Origin: Simmondsia chinensis
Taxonomy: Eukaryota; Streptophyta; Magnoliopsida; Caryophyllales; Simmondsiaceae
Direction of reading: 5' to 3'
Length of the DNA stretch: 64,000 nt
Assembly: GCA_018398585.1 (NCBI GenBank)
Contig: JAGTTD010000008.1
Location: 30,371,208 to 30,435,207, forward strand
The translations under genes and the position numbers were made by a program. This document shows, piece by piece, positions 10,225 through 21,467 of this stretch (its first letter is position 1; every line of letters starts with the position of its first letter). The notes below the pieces were generated by a model. The model was not told the origin of the DNA, did not search any database, and saw only the letters and a list, made by a program, of their open reading frames with translations.

Positions 10225-12450
10225 TAGGTGATTAACAACTCTTATTCCATTCTTTACTGTACTAAACTTTTCGTATGATTTTTTGCTAGATTGAAAAAGA
10301 TTCAAAGCGAATTTGTGAGGTCGATGGTAATCTGTGTCATGTTTGCTGAATTAACAAGTTAGTTAGTAGTTCATGTTTATTATAAGCTCCTGTCTGCTGT
10401 TCGTTGGTGACTTAAAACCCTAATTTGGTTCTTTATTGTATTGACCCATTATACCTAGATGTTGAATGATTTTTTCCTAGATTGACAAAGCTTTGAATTG
10501 AATTTGTCCCTTTTATGTTGGTAGTTTGTGTTATGTTTGCTGAATTAGCAAATTAGTTGGTAGTTTGTATTATGTTTGCTGAATTAATAAATTAGTTGGT
10601 AGTTTGTGTTTGTTATAAGCCCAGGTCCATTGTTCGTTGTTGATTAAAAACCACAAATCGGTTCTTTACTGTATTTACCCACTATACCCAGATTTTGAAT
10701 GGTTTTTTACTAGATTGACAAAGTTCCAAAGAGAATTTGTCTGTTTTTATGTTGGTAGTCCGTTTTATGTTTGCTGAATTAACAAATTAGTCGGCAGTTC
10801 GTGTTTGTTGTAAGCCTTGTCTGTTGTTCGTTGGAGATTAACAACCTAATTTGGTTCTTCGCTATATTGACCTACTATACCTAGATTTTGAATATTTTTT
10901 GCTAAATTGATAAAGTTTCAAAGAAAATTTGTCCCTTTTATGTAGGTAGTTTGTGTTTTGTTTGTTGAATTAACAAATTAGTTAGTGTTTCATGTTTGTT
11001 ATAGGCCCATGTCTGTTTTCGTTGGTGATTAACAACCCTAATTCAATTCTTCGCTATATTGGCCCATTATACCCGGATTTTGAATTGTTTTTGCTAGATT
11101 GACAAAACTTCAAAGCTAGTTTATTCCTTTTATGTTAGTAGTTCGTGTTTTATTTTCTGAATTAAAAATTTAGTTGGTAGTTTGTGTTTGTTATAAGCCC
11201 ATGTCTACTTTTCGTTAGTGATTAACAGCCGTAATTCAGTTCTTCATTGTATTCACCCACTATACCTAGATTTTGAATATTTTTTGCTAGATTGACAAAG
11301 CTTCAAAGAGAGTTTGTCCCTTTTATGTTAGTAGTTTGTGTTGTGTTTGCTGAATTAACAAATTAGTTGGTAGTTCATATTTGTTATAAGCCCATGTCTG
11401 TTATTCGTTAGTAATTAACAACCCTAATTTCGTTCTTCACACTATTGACCCACTCTACCTAGATTAACAAAGCTTTAAAGCGAATTTGTCTCTTTTATAT
11501 AGGTAGTTTGTGTTTTGTTTCTTGAATTAACAAATTAGTTAGTAGTTCATATTTGTTATAAACCCATATATGTTGTTCGTTGGTGTTTAACAACCCTAAT
11601 TCAGTTCTTCGCTATATTGACCTACTGTACCTAGATTTTGAATATTTTTTGCTAGATTGACAAAACTTCAAAGCGAGTTTGTCCCTTTTATGTTAGCAGT
11701 TCATGTTTTGTTTGTTGAATTAATAAATTAGTTGGTAGTTCGTGTTTGTTATAAACCCATGTCTACTGTTCGTTAGTGATTAACAACCCTAATTCGGTTC
11801 GTCATTGTACTGACCCACTATACCCAAATTTTTGAATTTTTTTGGCTAGATTGATAAAGCTTGAAAGAGATTTTGTCCCTTTTATGTTAGTAGTTTGTGT
11901 CGTGTTTGCTAAATTAACAAATTAGTTGGTAGTTTATGTTTGTTATAAGCCCATGTCTGTTATTTGTTAGTAATTAACAACCCTAATTTCGTTCTTCAGT
12001 ATATTGTCCCACTATACCTTGATTGACAAAGCTTTAAAGCGAATTTGTCCCTTTTAGATGGGTAGTCCATGTTATGTTTACTGAATTAACAAATTAGGTG
12101 GTAGTTTGTGTTTGTTACAAGCCCATTTCTGTTCTTCGTTCGTAATTAACAACTCTAATTCGGTTCTTCATTGTATTGACCCACTATACCCAAATTTTGA
12201 ATGATTTTTTTGCAAGATTGACAATGCTTTAAAGCGAATTTGTTCCTTTCATGTTAGCAGTTCGTGTTATTTTCGCTGAATTAAGAAATGAGAAGGTAGT
12301 TTGTTTGCTACAAGTCCATCTCTATTGTTCATTGGTGATTGACAACACTGATTTGGTTCGTCATTGTATTGACCAACTATATCCAGATTTGAAGGATTTT
12401 GGGCTAGATTGACAAAGTTTCAAAGACAGTTTGCAGCTTTTATGTTAGAA
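10225..12450 (+). repeat. about 12 tandem copies of a ~190-bp repeat in the CACTA element
   Basis: The phrase TTCGTTGGTGATTAACAACC and its variants recur near 10397, 10631, 10822, 11015, 11205, 11400, 11572, 11767, 11958, 12130 and 12324, at spacings mostly of 190-195 bp (two of 172, one of 234 from an internal duplication). Each unit continues with a TATACC-C-AGATTTTGAAT segment, GCTAGATTGACAAAG, TTTGTCCCTTTTATGTT and GCTGAATTAACAAATTAG. No coding frame is kept. It lies between a GC-richer possible first exon (about 10120-10222, ending CTGCAAAG before GTAGGT) and the transposase-associated domain, so it probably sits in an intron or leader. Confidence 0.85.
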
Positions 12451-12632
12451 GTTGCTTTTCAAGGTAAATGACTAACACTAATATGTTTGGCGTTGCTTTT
12501 GGAGTGTATGATTAGTTATATACTAGGGTTTATAATTTATACAAATATTAATTTTGAGATTGTTTTTGACATTTTCTTGTTGTTGACATTCAAATTGAAA
12601 TGTGTGTTGGAACATCTTACACTAATTAAACC

Positions 12633-13067
12633 ATGCTTTTTAGGTATATTCTTGGAATATCTTATAAGAAAATGGTGCCTAATAAACAATGGATGCATTT
12701 TGTTCATGATCAGGTGAGTTTAACATATCAAAATGGAGTTCAAAGTTTTTTAGATTATGCTGAGGAAAGAAAAGGTAGAACTTTTGCTTGTCCGCGTACT
12801 AAATGTAACCTATGTGACATTGGAGATCGCAAATGTGTAAGAGGTCATCTACTTAGATATGGAATAGTGCCAAATTATACTTTTTGGTATGACCATGGTG
12901 AGAGTCAAGGTGAAACCAAATTCAATTCTAAAGGAGAGAGTGATATTGATCTTGAAGATGAAGATGATCTTGCACTTGATGTGGATGGTGCGGTGAATGA
13001 TATTTTGAGGGATAAATTTCCTTACTTTGGTGACATAGATTCTAATTATGCCAACATTGATTCCTGA
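12633..13067 (+). CDS. transposase-associated domain protein of the CACTA element
   Basis: The 144-residue frame contains MVPNKQWMHFVHDQVSLTYQ near residue 14, then VQSFLDYAEE, CPRTKCNLC and VRGHLLRYGI, then YTFWYDHGES. This is the order of the plant Transpos_assoc domain (W-M at the start, a CP-C--C cysteine pair, HLL-GI, Y--W--HGE), found at the N-terminus of En/Spm proteins. After it comes an acidic tail and a stop at 13065. The real protein probably starts at the internal Met at about 12672. The domain probably supports DNA binding by the element's own proteins. Downstream transposase sequence is in broken frames. Confidence 0.75.
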   Translation: MLFRYILGISYKKMVPNKQWMHFVHDQVSLTYQNGVQSFLDYAEERKGRTFACPRTKCNLCDIGDRKCVRGHLLRYGIVPNYTFWYDHGESQGETKFNSKGESDIDLEDEDDLALDVDGAVNDILRDKFPYFGDIDSNYANIDS

Positions 13068-13224
13068 AGTTACGTTGTGCATGAAGAGGAGTGAATGTTG
13101 ATAAACAATGTAATTATTTTTCTTACTCTTTTTTAGAAATGGTAAAACTTTGATTTCTTGTTAGCATGTAATCACTTTTTCATTATTGGTAGGTTCTATT
13201 GAAAATAACGATGGAAACAAGAGG

Positions 13225-14645
13225 AAAAGACGGAAAAGAGCAAATGCAAAAAGGTGGCAACTCTTAAACCTGAAAATAAGTTGCCTATTGAAATTTTCCA
13301 TAATCGCGGTGGTGGGGAAAATGTAAACAAATTTTCTCGAACTTGGGCAAAATCGTACGTGACAGAAATGTGGTTCCAAAGAGGAAGAGCTCATGGGATA
13401 AAATTGATGGAAGAGAGAAAGAACACATGTTTGCAGTAGTCCTGGTAGTTTAACTATGTAATGTAGCTTATATTTTCATTTGTAAATAATTATGCGATGA
13501 TTGTTAGATGTCTAAATTACAATGGCAAAATTTGATTAGCACGAAAAGAAATTGAGTTTACTTATTTGAATTAAGACAAATTTCGTGACGAGAATATTGA
13601 CTTGAAGGAGTATTTCAAAGAGATCTTAGATCATATGTGGTACTTATGGAAAAATTGGAGAGGGGACTTGTATTGGTTTGAGATTTTGAAAAGGCTGAAA
13701 CAAAAAAGCAGCCTCCGTTGCCTCCCAACTTCACTGTGGAACAAGTTTTGAAGAAGGCCTTGACAGACCGCCTCCAAAAGGGTGGAATAAGGAGGATTGG
13801 ATATGGATTGTAAAAAAATTATTATGCATCTGATGTGTTCCAGGTATAAATTCTCTTATGTTCTTCAATTTTACTTTTGTACTTCTATTCATGGACATAT
13901 TAAATTTTTAATATTTGAAACATGGGCCAAGAGTGCTAGAAACTCCAAAAATAGGGCTGCACTTTCGAAAGACTGCTTCATCGTACTTACCAAAAAAAAA
14001 AAAAGAACTGCTTCATCGTACTGGTAGCAAAACTCATAAGTAGATTTTTAAAGATATAGTATACAACTGACAACTTCAGTACTTTATTTTTTTTATTTTT
14101 TTTTTCTCTTGTGGACAATCTAACTATTCTTTTTGTAAAGACTTAACCGAATGGGAAAGGTCCAAAACTTGGGGAGATGTTTCTGGTTACACATTCAAAG
14201 GGTGATGAGCTGGCAACACTTGAGCTTAGTCAATAATATGTATGTAGAATTTAAAGAATTAATTACTTATTTCCAAATATACTTTACTTCATTCCTAGTT
14301 CACCATATTTTGTGGGAAAAAATTGTTGATGTCATTGAAAATGATCCCACCTTATTTAACATTGAAGTTGCTAAGAAGGTCTTCAACAAATGTCAAGCTC
14401 ATGGTCACTTTTTGGTTATGGGGGAGAAGTAGGGCCTAGCGATTTAAGAGGACCATCTTCTACCAAAACAGGTCGAGCTTCTTGAAAAACTTCGTCAATC
14501 TGAGAAGGAAAATCGAGCACTTCTTAAGGGGAATAAGGAATTTACTGATTTGGCAACTAGAGTAAAAGCACTAGAGGATGGAGGTCGTAACAATGGGTCA
14601 AGTATTCCCTCCCTATCTAATGAGATGGACGACTACATTGATTAA
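13225..14645 (+). pseudogene. plant transposase (Ptta/En-Spm type), decayed
   Basis: Scattered conserved pieces in several frames: KFSRTWAKSYVTEMWFQRGR, then WAKSARNSKNRAALS (the plant transposase segment R-N--NRA-L, about 13930-13970), LTEWERSKTWGDVSGYTFKG (about 14140-14200), DPTLFNIEVAKKVFNKCQAH, and a C-terminal coiled-coil-like LLEKLRQSEKENRALLKGNK ending at a stop near 14645. A poly-A run at 13990-14003 and several stops break it. The assignment rests on these pieces and on the CACTA context. Confidence 0.6.
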
Positions 14646-16030
14646 GAATTATTAATTATGTAGTAATTTTCTTCTTTTTCTTCTTTCTCTTTTTTTTTTT
14701 TTTTTTTTTTTTTGCCCTTAGTTTTCGCTTATGTATGTTAATATATTCATTAAGAGTACATTATTGAGTTATTTGGAATTGTTGTGGATTTGACCTTTGT
14801 GATTAATTCTTATGTGGAGTTTGAAAATGTTGTTGACATATGACTCAAATGTAGAATTTCAGTTTATGATGTATGGAGCAAGGAGCTTCTGAATTGGCAT
14901 TTTGAAGTAAATGTGGGTAGTAGTTTCACTTTGTTTTGAGCTTGTATCTTGCTAGGTCTTTTGATGTGTTATGGCATATGGGCTGTATTTTGTTTTATTT
15001 TGGTTATGGTTGTCCGTTCTCTAGGGGCCCAACTTGGTAGATGCGTCCTATTCTGTATTATGAGTCTTTGCTTTTATAAAAAAAATTGTCACTCTTTAGT
15101 TGTTTGAAATTGTCGATGCATTTGGATTGTATAATTGAGTTTTATGTGAGTTTGAGATTTATGGATTTAGGACTTTGTGTTTTAATATGGGATTAATAGA
15201 TTGCAATGATTTTGGTATTCATTAAAAACACGTTATTGAGTTGAGTTATTTGGAAGTGTTGTTGAGTTTGGACTCTATGATTGAATTCTAGGTGGAGTTT
15301 AAGAATGTTTTGAATTTGTGACACTGTGGTTGAGTTCTATAAGGTGGAGATCAGGTTTGCGATTATTTTGTATCAAAAAGCATAGGAATTGTTTCCTTTT
15401 TAGCTAATTTTATGCTGATTACTTTAATATAATTTCTATATGTTGTATTTTTTCTTTTGTTGTTGGCCAGTGGTGCGTTTGTACTATTGCTTATTGATGC
15501 TTAGGTGACAAGAATTTCCTAACATGAGTATTGTATTTATTTTTTTAGGTGTTGGAAGATTGCACTAGAATTTCTTATTTTTGTTGGAACTTTTATTTGT
15601 GAACTTTGATCAGATTTGTAATTATCACCAAATTGTTAGGTAATGAATTTTACAATGTACGCTTTTAGTGGTTTTTGTATGTAAATTGATTTTTGTGAGT
15701 ACTTAGATATTTAAGTTTCAATAACATTTTTATTTTTTACTAGAATTCATTGCTACATTGAATGATATATAACATTTATTTCTGTATGATTATACAGTAC
15801 TATTCTAAAGGTGTTATAAATGAATTGAAATGTCATTATACTACATTTATGTACAGGTGGTGTGAGCAATAGAAAATTGTCCTTATATGGATGTCTAGAT
15901 TTTATAGACAACCAGAAAATTATCATTATATTGCATAAATGTACATGCATTTTTGAATGTATACATTGTACTATATGAATGTACAATATCTTTAACATTA
16001 TTAATTTTTTTTTTTTTGGTTATAATTGTC
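14646..16030. other. non-coding AT-rich interior of the CACTA element
   Basis: No recognisable gene. There is a long T-run (about 14691-14715) and loosely repeated phrases such as GAGTTATTTGGAA (about 14766 and 15242). Open frames here are short and unsupported. Confidence 0.5.
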
Positions 16031-16159
16031 CTTGATGGGGGGAAGCATTTTTAACCATAGCTTTTCTTATCATTAATTGGTGGAAATGTTTAACAATGGT
16101 TTATGGCTGCTATTTTTTTACCAACGATGGTCTATATTATCAATACTATTCTCAATAGC

Positions 16160-16511
16160 AGCATGAAAAATTTTAACGACGATTTTTGTCGTCGTTAAAA
16201 CTTTTCCTATATGGTGGTAAATATCTGTAACGACAACAATTGTTGTCGTTACTAATCAACTCTTTAACGACGGTGCCACCTAACTTTAAAGACTTTACTT
16301 TTAACGAATACTTGTGCTGTTGTTACTGATTTCACTTTTAGCGACAGACATAGTATACCGTTGTAGATACTTTTTAATGACGGCTTGGTTCAGCGGTCGT
16401 TTAACGTCAGAAGAAATAATGACGACGAACAACGGGGGAAGTATTAACGACGGTAAACTAGGTTTTTAATGACAATAATCACTGCCGGTAATGACCATTT
16501 TTCTTGTAGTG
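16160..16511 (+). repeat. CACTA right subterminal repeat zone
   Basis: Multiple AACGACGG/AACGACGA motifs and two clear palindromes: TTAACGACGA facing TCGTCGTTAA (16170-16199) and GTAACGACAACAATTGTTGT followed by CGTTAC (16229-16253). Subterminal motif clusters of this kind are the usual binding sites of CACTA transposase. The last 12 bp complement the left terminus. Confidence 0.7.
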
Positions 16512-16537
16512 CGAGTTTTTTTGTAACCAGGGGAGAA

Positions 16538-16760
16538 TGATAGAGATAGAGGAGAAAGAATCAAGATGGAGATTTAGAATAATTATTAGAAATTTAAATT
16601 ATTGTAAAATCTATCTTTTAGAATATGTTATTAGTTAGGATTATTTTAGAAAATATCTTTCGTTAGGATTATTTTAGGATAGAGTTTGATTTTATTAGCT
16701 TTCTTTGTTATTATCTATTTAAGAGTTTATTTTGACTTAAGATTCTAGTATGTTTTCTAT
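16538..16760 (+). repeat. 3' LTR (partial) of the PDS5-carrying element
   Basis: Starts TGATAGAGATAGAGG after the purine tract and follows the 5' LTR to TATGTTTTCTATA, where a different sequence begins. Many substitutions against 7562-7780 are visible by eye. Confidence 0.7.
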
Positions 16761-16771
16761 AATTAGGTTTA

Positions 16772-17244
16772 GGGCCTATTAGGGATTGTTATGAAAAAAT
16801 TGCTTGTCTCAAAAGGACTTTCCGTAAAAGTGGATATATGAAAAGTGCTGTTTCGAAGACACAGTTTGTGTTTGGCTAAACCAGTCAGAAGCGCTTATTT
16901 TATTATTGTTAGTGTTTAGCTAGTGTTTAAGAAAAAGTGCTTTTTTTTGGCCGAATTACCCCCAAAAAACTATATTGGTTGGGTAGAGGGTTAGGGTTTT
17001 GAAAGATGATAGGGTATGATGTAATTTTAATGTTTGAATAGGGTTATCTTTGTCCTAAAAATTTTAAGTTTTTGATTCTGCTTCTACTTATAATCAGAAA
17101 CACCAAATTTTGGCTTCTACTTTTAATAAAAAACGCTCTTTGATATTTGCCAAAACACCCTCTAGATTCCAAAAAAGTGCTTTTTCAAGGAAAAAAAAAA
17201 AAAAAACCCCTTATTTCTTCAGAACAAGCAATCCCAAACATGCC
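16772..17244. mobile_element. MITE-like element with GGGATTG terminal inverted repeats
   Basis: The left end GGGCCTATTAGGGATTG and right end CAATCCCAAACATGCC are imperfect inverted complements. The interior is AT-rich with A-runs and has no coding sequence. No confident target-site duplication, so the superfamily is open (hAT- or Tourist-like). Confidence 0.5.
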
Positions 17245-17583
17245 ATGAACCAGATTATATAAGAGTTGGATATTAAATCAATCTTTTTGTTGAGTCAGAT
17301 ACAAGTTCAAGATAATTCGACCTGTATTATACACATTGTTGTCCTTGGGGTGGCCGTTCGTAGTACTCGGGGTCGAGCAACATAGTATACCGTTGTAGAT
17401 ACTTTTTAATAACTGCTCGGTTTAGCTGTCATTAATCTTAGATTGTATTAACGTCAGAAGAAATAACGACGATGAACGATGGGGGAAGTATTAACGAAGG
17501 TAAACTAGGTTTCTAAAGATGATAATCACTATCGGTAATGACCATTTTTCTTGTAGTGCGAGCTTTTTGTAACCGTGGGAGAA

Positions 17584-17870
17584 TGATAAAGATAGAGGAG
17601 AAAGAATCATGATGGAGATTTAGGATAATTATTAAAAATTTAAATTATTGTAAAATCTATCTTTTAGAATATATTATTAGTTAGGATAAATTTAAATTAT
17701 TGTAAAATCTATCTTTTAGAATATATTATTAGTTAGGATTATTTTACAAAATATCATTAGTTAGGATTATTTTATGAAAGAGTTTAATTTTATTAGTTTT
17801 ATTTGTTATTATCTATTTAAGAGTTTATTTTGATTTAAGATTCTAGTATGTTATTATCTCCACAGCTGCC
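17584..17870 (+). repeat. second 3' LTR copy of the PDS5-carrying element
   Basis: Starts TGATAAAGATAGAGG after GTGGGAGAA. It matches the 16538 copy and ends near TCTAGTATGTTATTATCTC. It carries the 50-bp internal duplication described above. Confidence 0.65.
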
Positions 17871-20047
17871 CCAAACCTAGGAGTACTCACGATCGTTCCA
17901 TTCCCTAAGCTAACTCTCTTGCATTGTTTCACTCATTCTCCCAATCTCCAACATACCAGTGTTGCTGACCATCATTAAAGCTAAGGTAATGTATATGCTG
18001 GTTTTCATCATAATGCACAAGTAGGATTTTTTGCACTCTTGTATTTCTTATTCTTCTTTGTCTATTCTTCCTCATAAACAAATTATATACTTCTATGAGG
18101 ATTCTTTCTTCCTCATGTTTATCAATATATATATATATATGATAACGTTTTTATAAGAGGGCAACAGTGTAAGAGAGGGGAATCTTGGCCCTCCATTGTA
18201 ATGGACGGCTAAGATTTGTTGAGTATTGAAAACAAAAAATACAATTTCCTTCCTTTACTCTTTCTTTCTTTCTGCCTCATGAAGGGTATAGGCTGTGAAT
18301 TTTTTTTTTTTAATGATCAATGAATCAGGATTCGTCCCTTTCATGCTCTCACCCTCACATAAGAATGATATCATATATATATATATATATACACACACGC
18401 CTTTGATTAACAAGGCCAACAACTTGACCACTTTTAAGGCACTGCATGAATCACATGTCTCAATATAATATTTATAGCCATAGGCGCACACTAGGTTGAT
18501 ACTCATTGGCATCCAATTTCATGTTGTGATAACATTCCTTTTTTAAAAAAGGTGAAAATAAATTTGTAAAAGAATTCATCACACGAGTGATTAACATCAA
18601 CTAGTTCTAACACCGATTTTTACACTCTGATCAACGTTTTTTTGATAATTGGGGGAAAGGAGCAAACCTAGAACGGGGCTCCTAAGTCCAAATGCCAATA
18701 CAAGACAACAAAACAAAAACAAAACAAAGCAATAAAAGCCAGCATAAAAAAGGAAGCAACAAAAGCCACCAAACAAAGGGCTACAAAATTCAGGCAAAAA
18801 TAAGGAGATATATAAAAATAAATAGAAAAATAGATTGCTCTGACACTCTGATTGTATTTACAAAAACAAATGAAGGCTATAGTTACAGCCGCTCCTATGC
18901 AAAAGGAAAAGAAATAAAGGCACAAGTGTGCGTAAGGATAAACGGAAAAGTCTGTTGTGTGGTTGTGGAACCCCATGCTAAGCTAACGTTCCTTATTTAT
19001 AGGCTATAAATTTTAATTGTTGACCGAAATTTCACGCGAGCACGTTTTTGGCTTCTAGCCCCCCATCATCTGCCGTGAGTCCTTTGAAAAATGGAACATG
19101 TTGAGGCCAATATCGACCTTCATCTCTACTTCTCCCAACTCCTTTCGTGATTAAGCTTGAAATCCACATTTCTTTTAGCATCCTAGGTAGTTACCTCAAG
19201 TTAGAGTGCTACTCTATCTACAATATCTCTGGTAACTAACTCAAGCTCAAGTGTTCAAATTTCGGCAATGCCCCAGATAACTGCCTAAAGTGCTTGCTTC
19301 CCTTGGATTATTTCCAATCATTGGTAGGCATGTTGTGCATCGTTAAATGAAATGACATAATTAATTGCCTAAAATGCTTGACTCATTAAATTAGTTCCAA
19401 TCACTGTCAGTCATGTCGTGCCAGGCTTTTGCCATGATACGCTCCTACTTTATTCTAGTTTAGGGGTTCTTGTTATTTTCTTTTTTCTTTTGTTGTTATT
19501 TGAACTATTGTTTCTATTAGAGAACATGTTCAATGTACTCTTCAAAATCTTATCTTCTTAATTATAAAAAAAAAAAAAAGGTTATATTTTAAAAAGAGGA
19601 AAATAAGACTCAATCATCTTACCATGATAAAGGGAGAATTTCTCATGCACGTATATACAGTTATCATACGCAGGAATATTGATTTGGAAAATCTGCCCAT
19701 GACATAAATTTGCGCGACTAGTACGTAATTCGTAATTTCATTTAAACATTAATAACGAACTTTTTTTTTTGATAATTATTGAAAAAAATCACGGAATAAG
19801 ACATGCGACTTGTAAGAGTGAGGTCTTAGTAGACACATAGAAGAGCGGGCAGCAGAAAAGACTAATACAAAACATCACAAAAGAAACCAAAAACAAAAGT
19901 AAAAATTAAAAGACATCAGAAGACCTCACTAGTATTGAGTAACGCACTAAACGAAAGGAAAAACTCAAGGCACCTATACCGGGATAGATGAAGTAAGGGA
20001 AGCAAATCAAAGCTCCAAACCTGTAACCCCCACCGCAACACTGGAAG
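17871..20047. other. degenerate AT-rich DNA, simple repeats, no supported gene
   Basis: Contains (TA)n at 18125-18140 and (TA)n(AC)n at 18373-18398. At 18640-18720 and 19760-19900 two poly-T-headed A-rich tracts begin TTTTTTGATAATT and could be remnants of reverse-transcribed elements. At 19284-19440 a segment is imperfectly duplicated (GCCTAAAGTGCTTG, CCAATCATTGGTAGGCATGT against GCCTAAAATGCTTG, CCAATCACTGTCAGTCATGT). Open frames here are low-complexity and unsupported. Confidence 0.5.
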
Positions 20048-20980
20048 TAGGGGTATGCAAAAATTGGTCTAAACCATAATCCAAACCGGACCAAAGCGTA
20101 ATTTATGATTTGTTTTTATTTATGGTTTAAAAAATCATGGTTTAATTTAGAAAATTTTGGTAGAGTTTATGGTTTAGGTTCGGTTTAAAACCAAACCCAA
20201 ATCATAAACCATAAAATAAAGGAAGGTTCAATGATTATTTACATAATCTGAATCATAATAAGTCACGTTAGTAGTTAACAAAATTTTACTTGACAACCTA
20301 ATAAAAAAAAAATTATTTGCACCAAAGGTCCCTGTATTTTTTTTATGTTGTCAATTTAGTTGTTGTACCATTAATTGTGTTAATTTAATTCCTATACAAC
20401 TTATATTATGTTAATTTAGTCATTTGACCAAAATTTAAATTAAGTTAATGATGTAATTTTAACAGCACTTTCATGTTGGATACATGTAACCCACTGCAAA
20501 TCTACCCATTGATTCAATTTAATTGAATCTCTGATTGAACCATAAAAATTTCATTAACAATTTAACATAAATTTTACTTTAAGGACTACATTGACACAAT
20601 ATATTTGTATCGGGACTAAATTTACATAATTAAAAGTGTAAGGACTAAATTAACACAGAGAGCAAATTACAACTCAAAAAATTATCACTATTGAAATTTT
20701 GTCATATAAATGTTTATAATTAAGTTAGAAAATTACATGTATATAAAGACCTTAAATATAACACAAATGATATATATCTATAATTAATTTTAATCTACAT
20801 TTTATTGATAAAATATGTAGCTTTTTTAAAACTATGGTTAAACCATAAACAAACCGGACCAAAGCGTAAAATATGGTTTGGTTTGGTTTAACATTTAAAA
20901 TAGTTTGGTTTGGTTTGAAAAAATTTTCAGACCGTATTAATATGGTTTAGCCTAGTTTTAGTGTGATTTTGATGCTCGCC
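20048..20980. mobile_element. hAT-like non-autonomous element, degenerate
   Basis: Starts TAGGGGTATGCAAAAATTGG and ends GATTTTGATGCTCGCC, imperfect inverted complements. Both ends carry the phrase AAACCGGACCAAAGCGTAA (about 20083 and 20852) in repeats of GGTTTGGTTT. A second element is inserted inside. No 8-bp duplication could be matched, so the superfamily is tentative. Confidence 0.45.
20314..20668. mobile_element. small non-autonomous element of the 'GGACTAAATT' type
   Basis: The ends ATTTGCACC and GAGCAAAT are short inverted complements. Inside, AGGTCCCTGTATT on the left faces AAGGACTAAATTAACAC on the right. A diverged relative with the same phrases lies at about 63495-63800. No coding sequence. 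Confidence 0.4.
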
Positions 20981-20985
20981 AACAA

Positions 20986-21467
20986 GATTCATTGTTGTGC
21001 AAAAAAACTAGTGTTGAACTTATTCCTCATTCTAATTATGCGAACAACTTGATCATGACCGAGTCATCCCTACCGAAACGTAGCCCAAGCTTCTTACCAA
21101 ATGCATATGCTGAATTTGCAGACTGAATTTTCCCCATGTATTCTACCGCATTATGATCTAGCCTTACCTTATCGCGGGCCATGACATTAACCCTCCCACG
21201 GATATTCTAATCTATGGCGCTAACTAGCTAAGCCTTAAGGTCCATGTTACACTGTCAATGTCAAAGGAAGACACAAAAACCTTGAAACACAAGGGAAAAC
21301 GATATGTGCTTTAGGTCTTGTCTAAACTTAAAAGATGCATGGCTACTATCAGTGACAACTACCTACAAAACCTTATCTCCCACTTTCTAAGTTTATATTA
21401 TCTGACTAGGTACATTGCTTTTTTTGTAATGATACTGATCATTATTTTCTGCCCATCAAAAAAGGAA
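20986..21467 (-). other. coding-like gene fragment on the minus strand (unidentified)
   Basis: On the minus strand at about 21200-21040 one frame reads NVMARDKVRLDHNAVEYMGK, IQSANSAYAFGKKLGLRFGR and DDSVMIKLFA without a stop, with a balanced amino-acid composition unlike the surrounding AT-rich DNA. I do not recognise the family. It may be an exon remnant of a host gene or an element-encoded protein. The rest of the interval shows nothing. Confidence 0.3.

Larger units (their letters stand above)
9564..16511 (+). mobile_element. En/Spm (CACTA) DNA transposon
   Basis: Left end CACTACAAGAAAG and right end TTTCTTGTAGTG form a terminal inverted repeat with the diagnostic CACTA start. The flanking triplets are CAA on the left and CGA on the right, an imperfect 3-bp duplication. 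Inside are a transposase-associated domain (12672-13067), decayed plant transposase sequence of the Ptta/En-Spm kind (13225-14645), a 2.2-kb tandem array (10225-12450) and a subterminal zone rich in AACGACGG-type motifs (16160-16511). The large catalytic TNP2-type transposase is not visible, so this copy appears non-autonomous. Confidence 0.85.
7562..17870 (+). mobile_element. LTR element carrying a PDS5 fragment, split by a CACTA transposon
   Basis: The 5' LTR is 7562-7993 (TGATAGAGATAGAG...CTCTATCA), followed by a tRNA-iMet-type primer site (TGGTATCAGAGC at 7997). A purine-rich GGGGAGAA precedes a second LTR start at 16538, and a further copy of this junction precedes a third LTR start at 17584. 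No gag or pol domain is visible. The interior left of the CACTA insertion (7994-9563) encodes a decayed PDS5-like protein. I infer a non-autonomous element that captured host coding sequence; its autonomous partner is not seen here. Confidence 0.7.
16340..17870 (+). repeat. duplication of CACTA right end plus LTR junction
   Basis: 16340-16760 and about 17385-17870 are homologous in the same order: ACATAGTATACCGTTGTAGA, AGTATTAACGA-GGTAAACT, CATTTTTCTTGTAGTGCGAG, the polypurine-like GGGAGAATGATA, then LTR. The second copy has an extra internal duplication of about 50 bp (about 17635-17735). Because both copies contain the CACTA/LTR-element junction, the duplication came after the CACTA insertion. 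A MITE-like segment lies between the copies. Confidence 0.7.
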
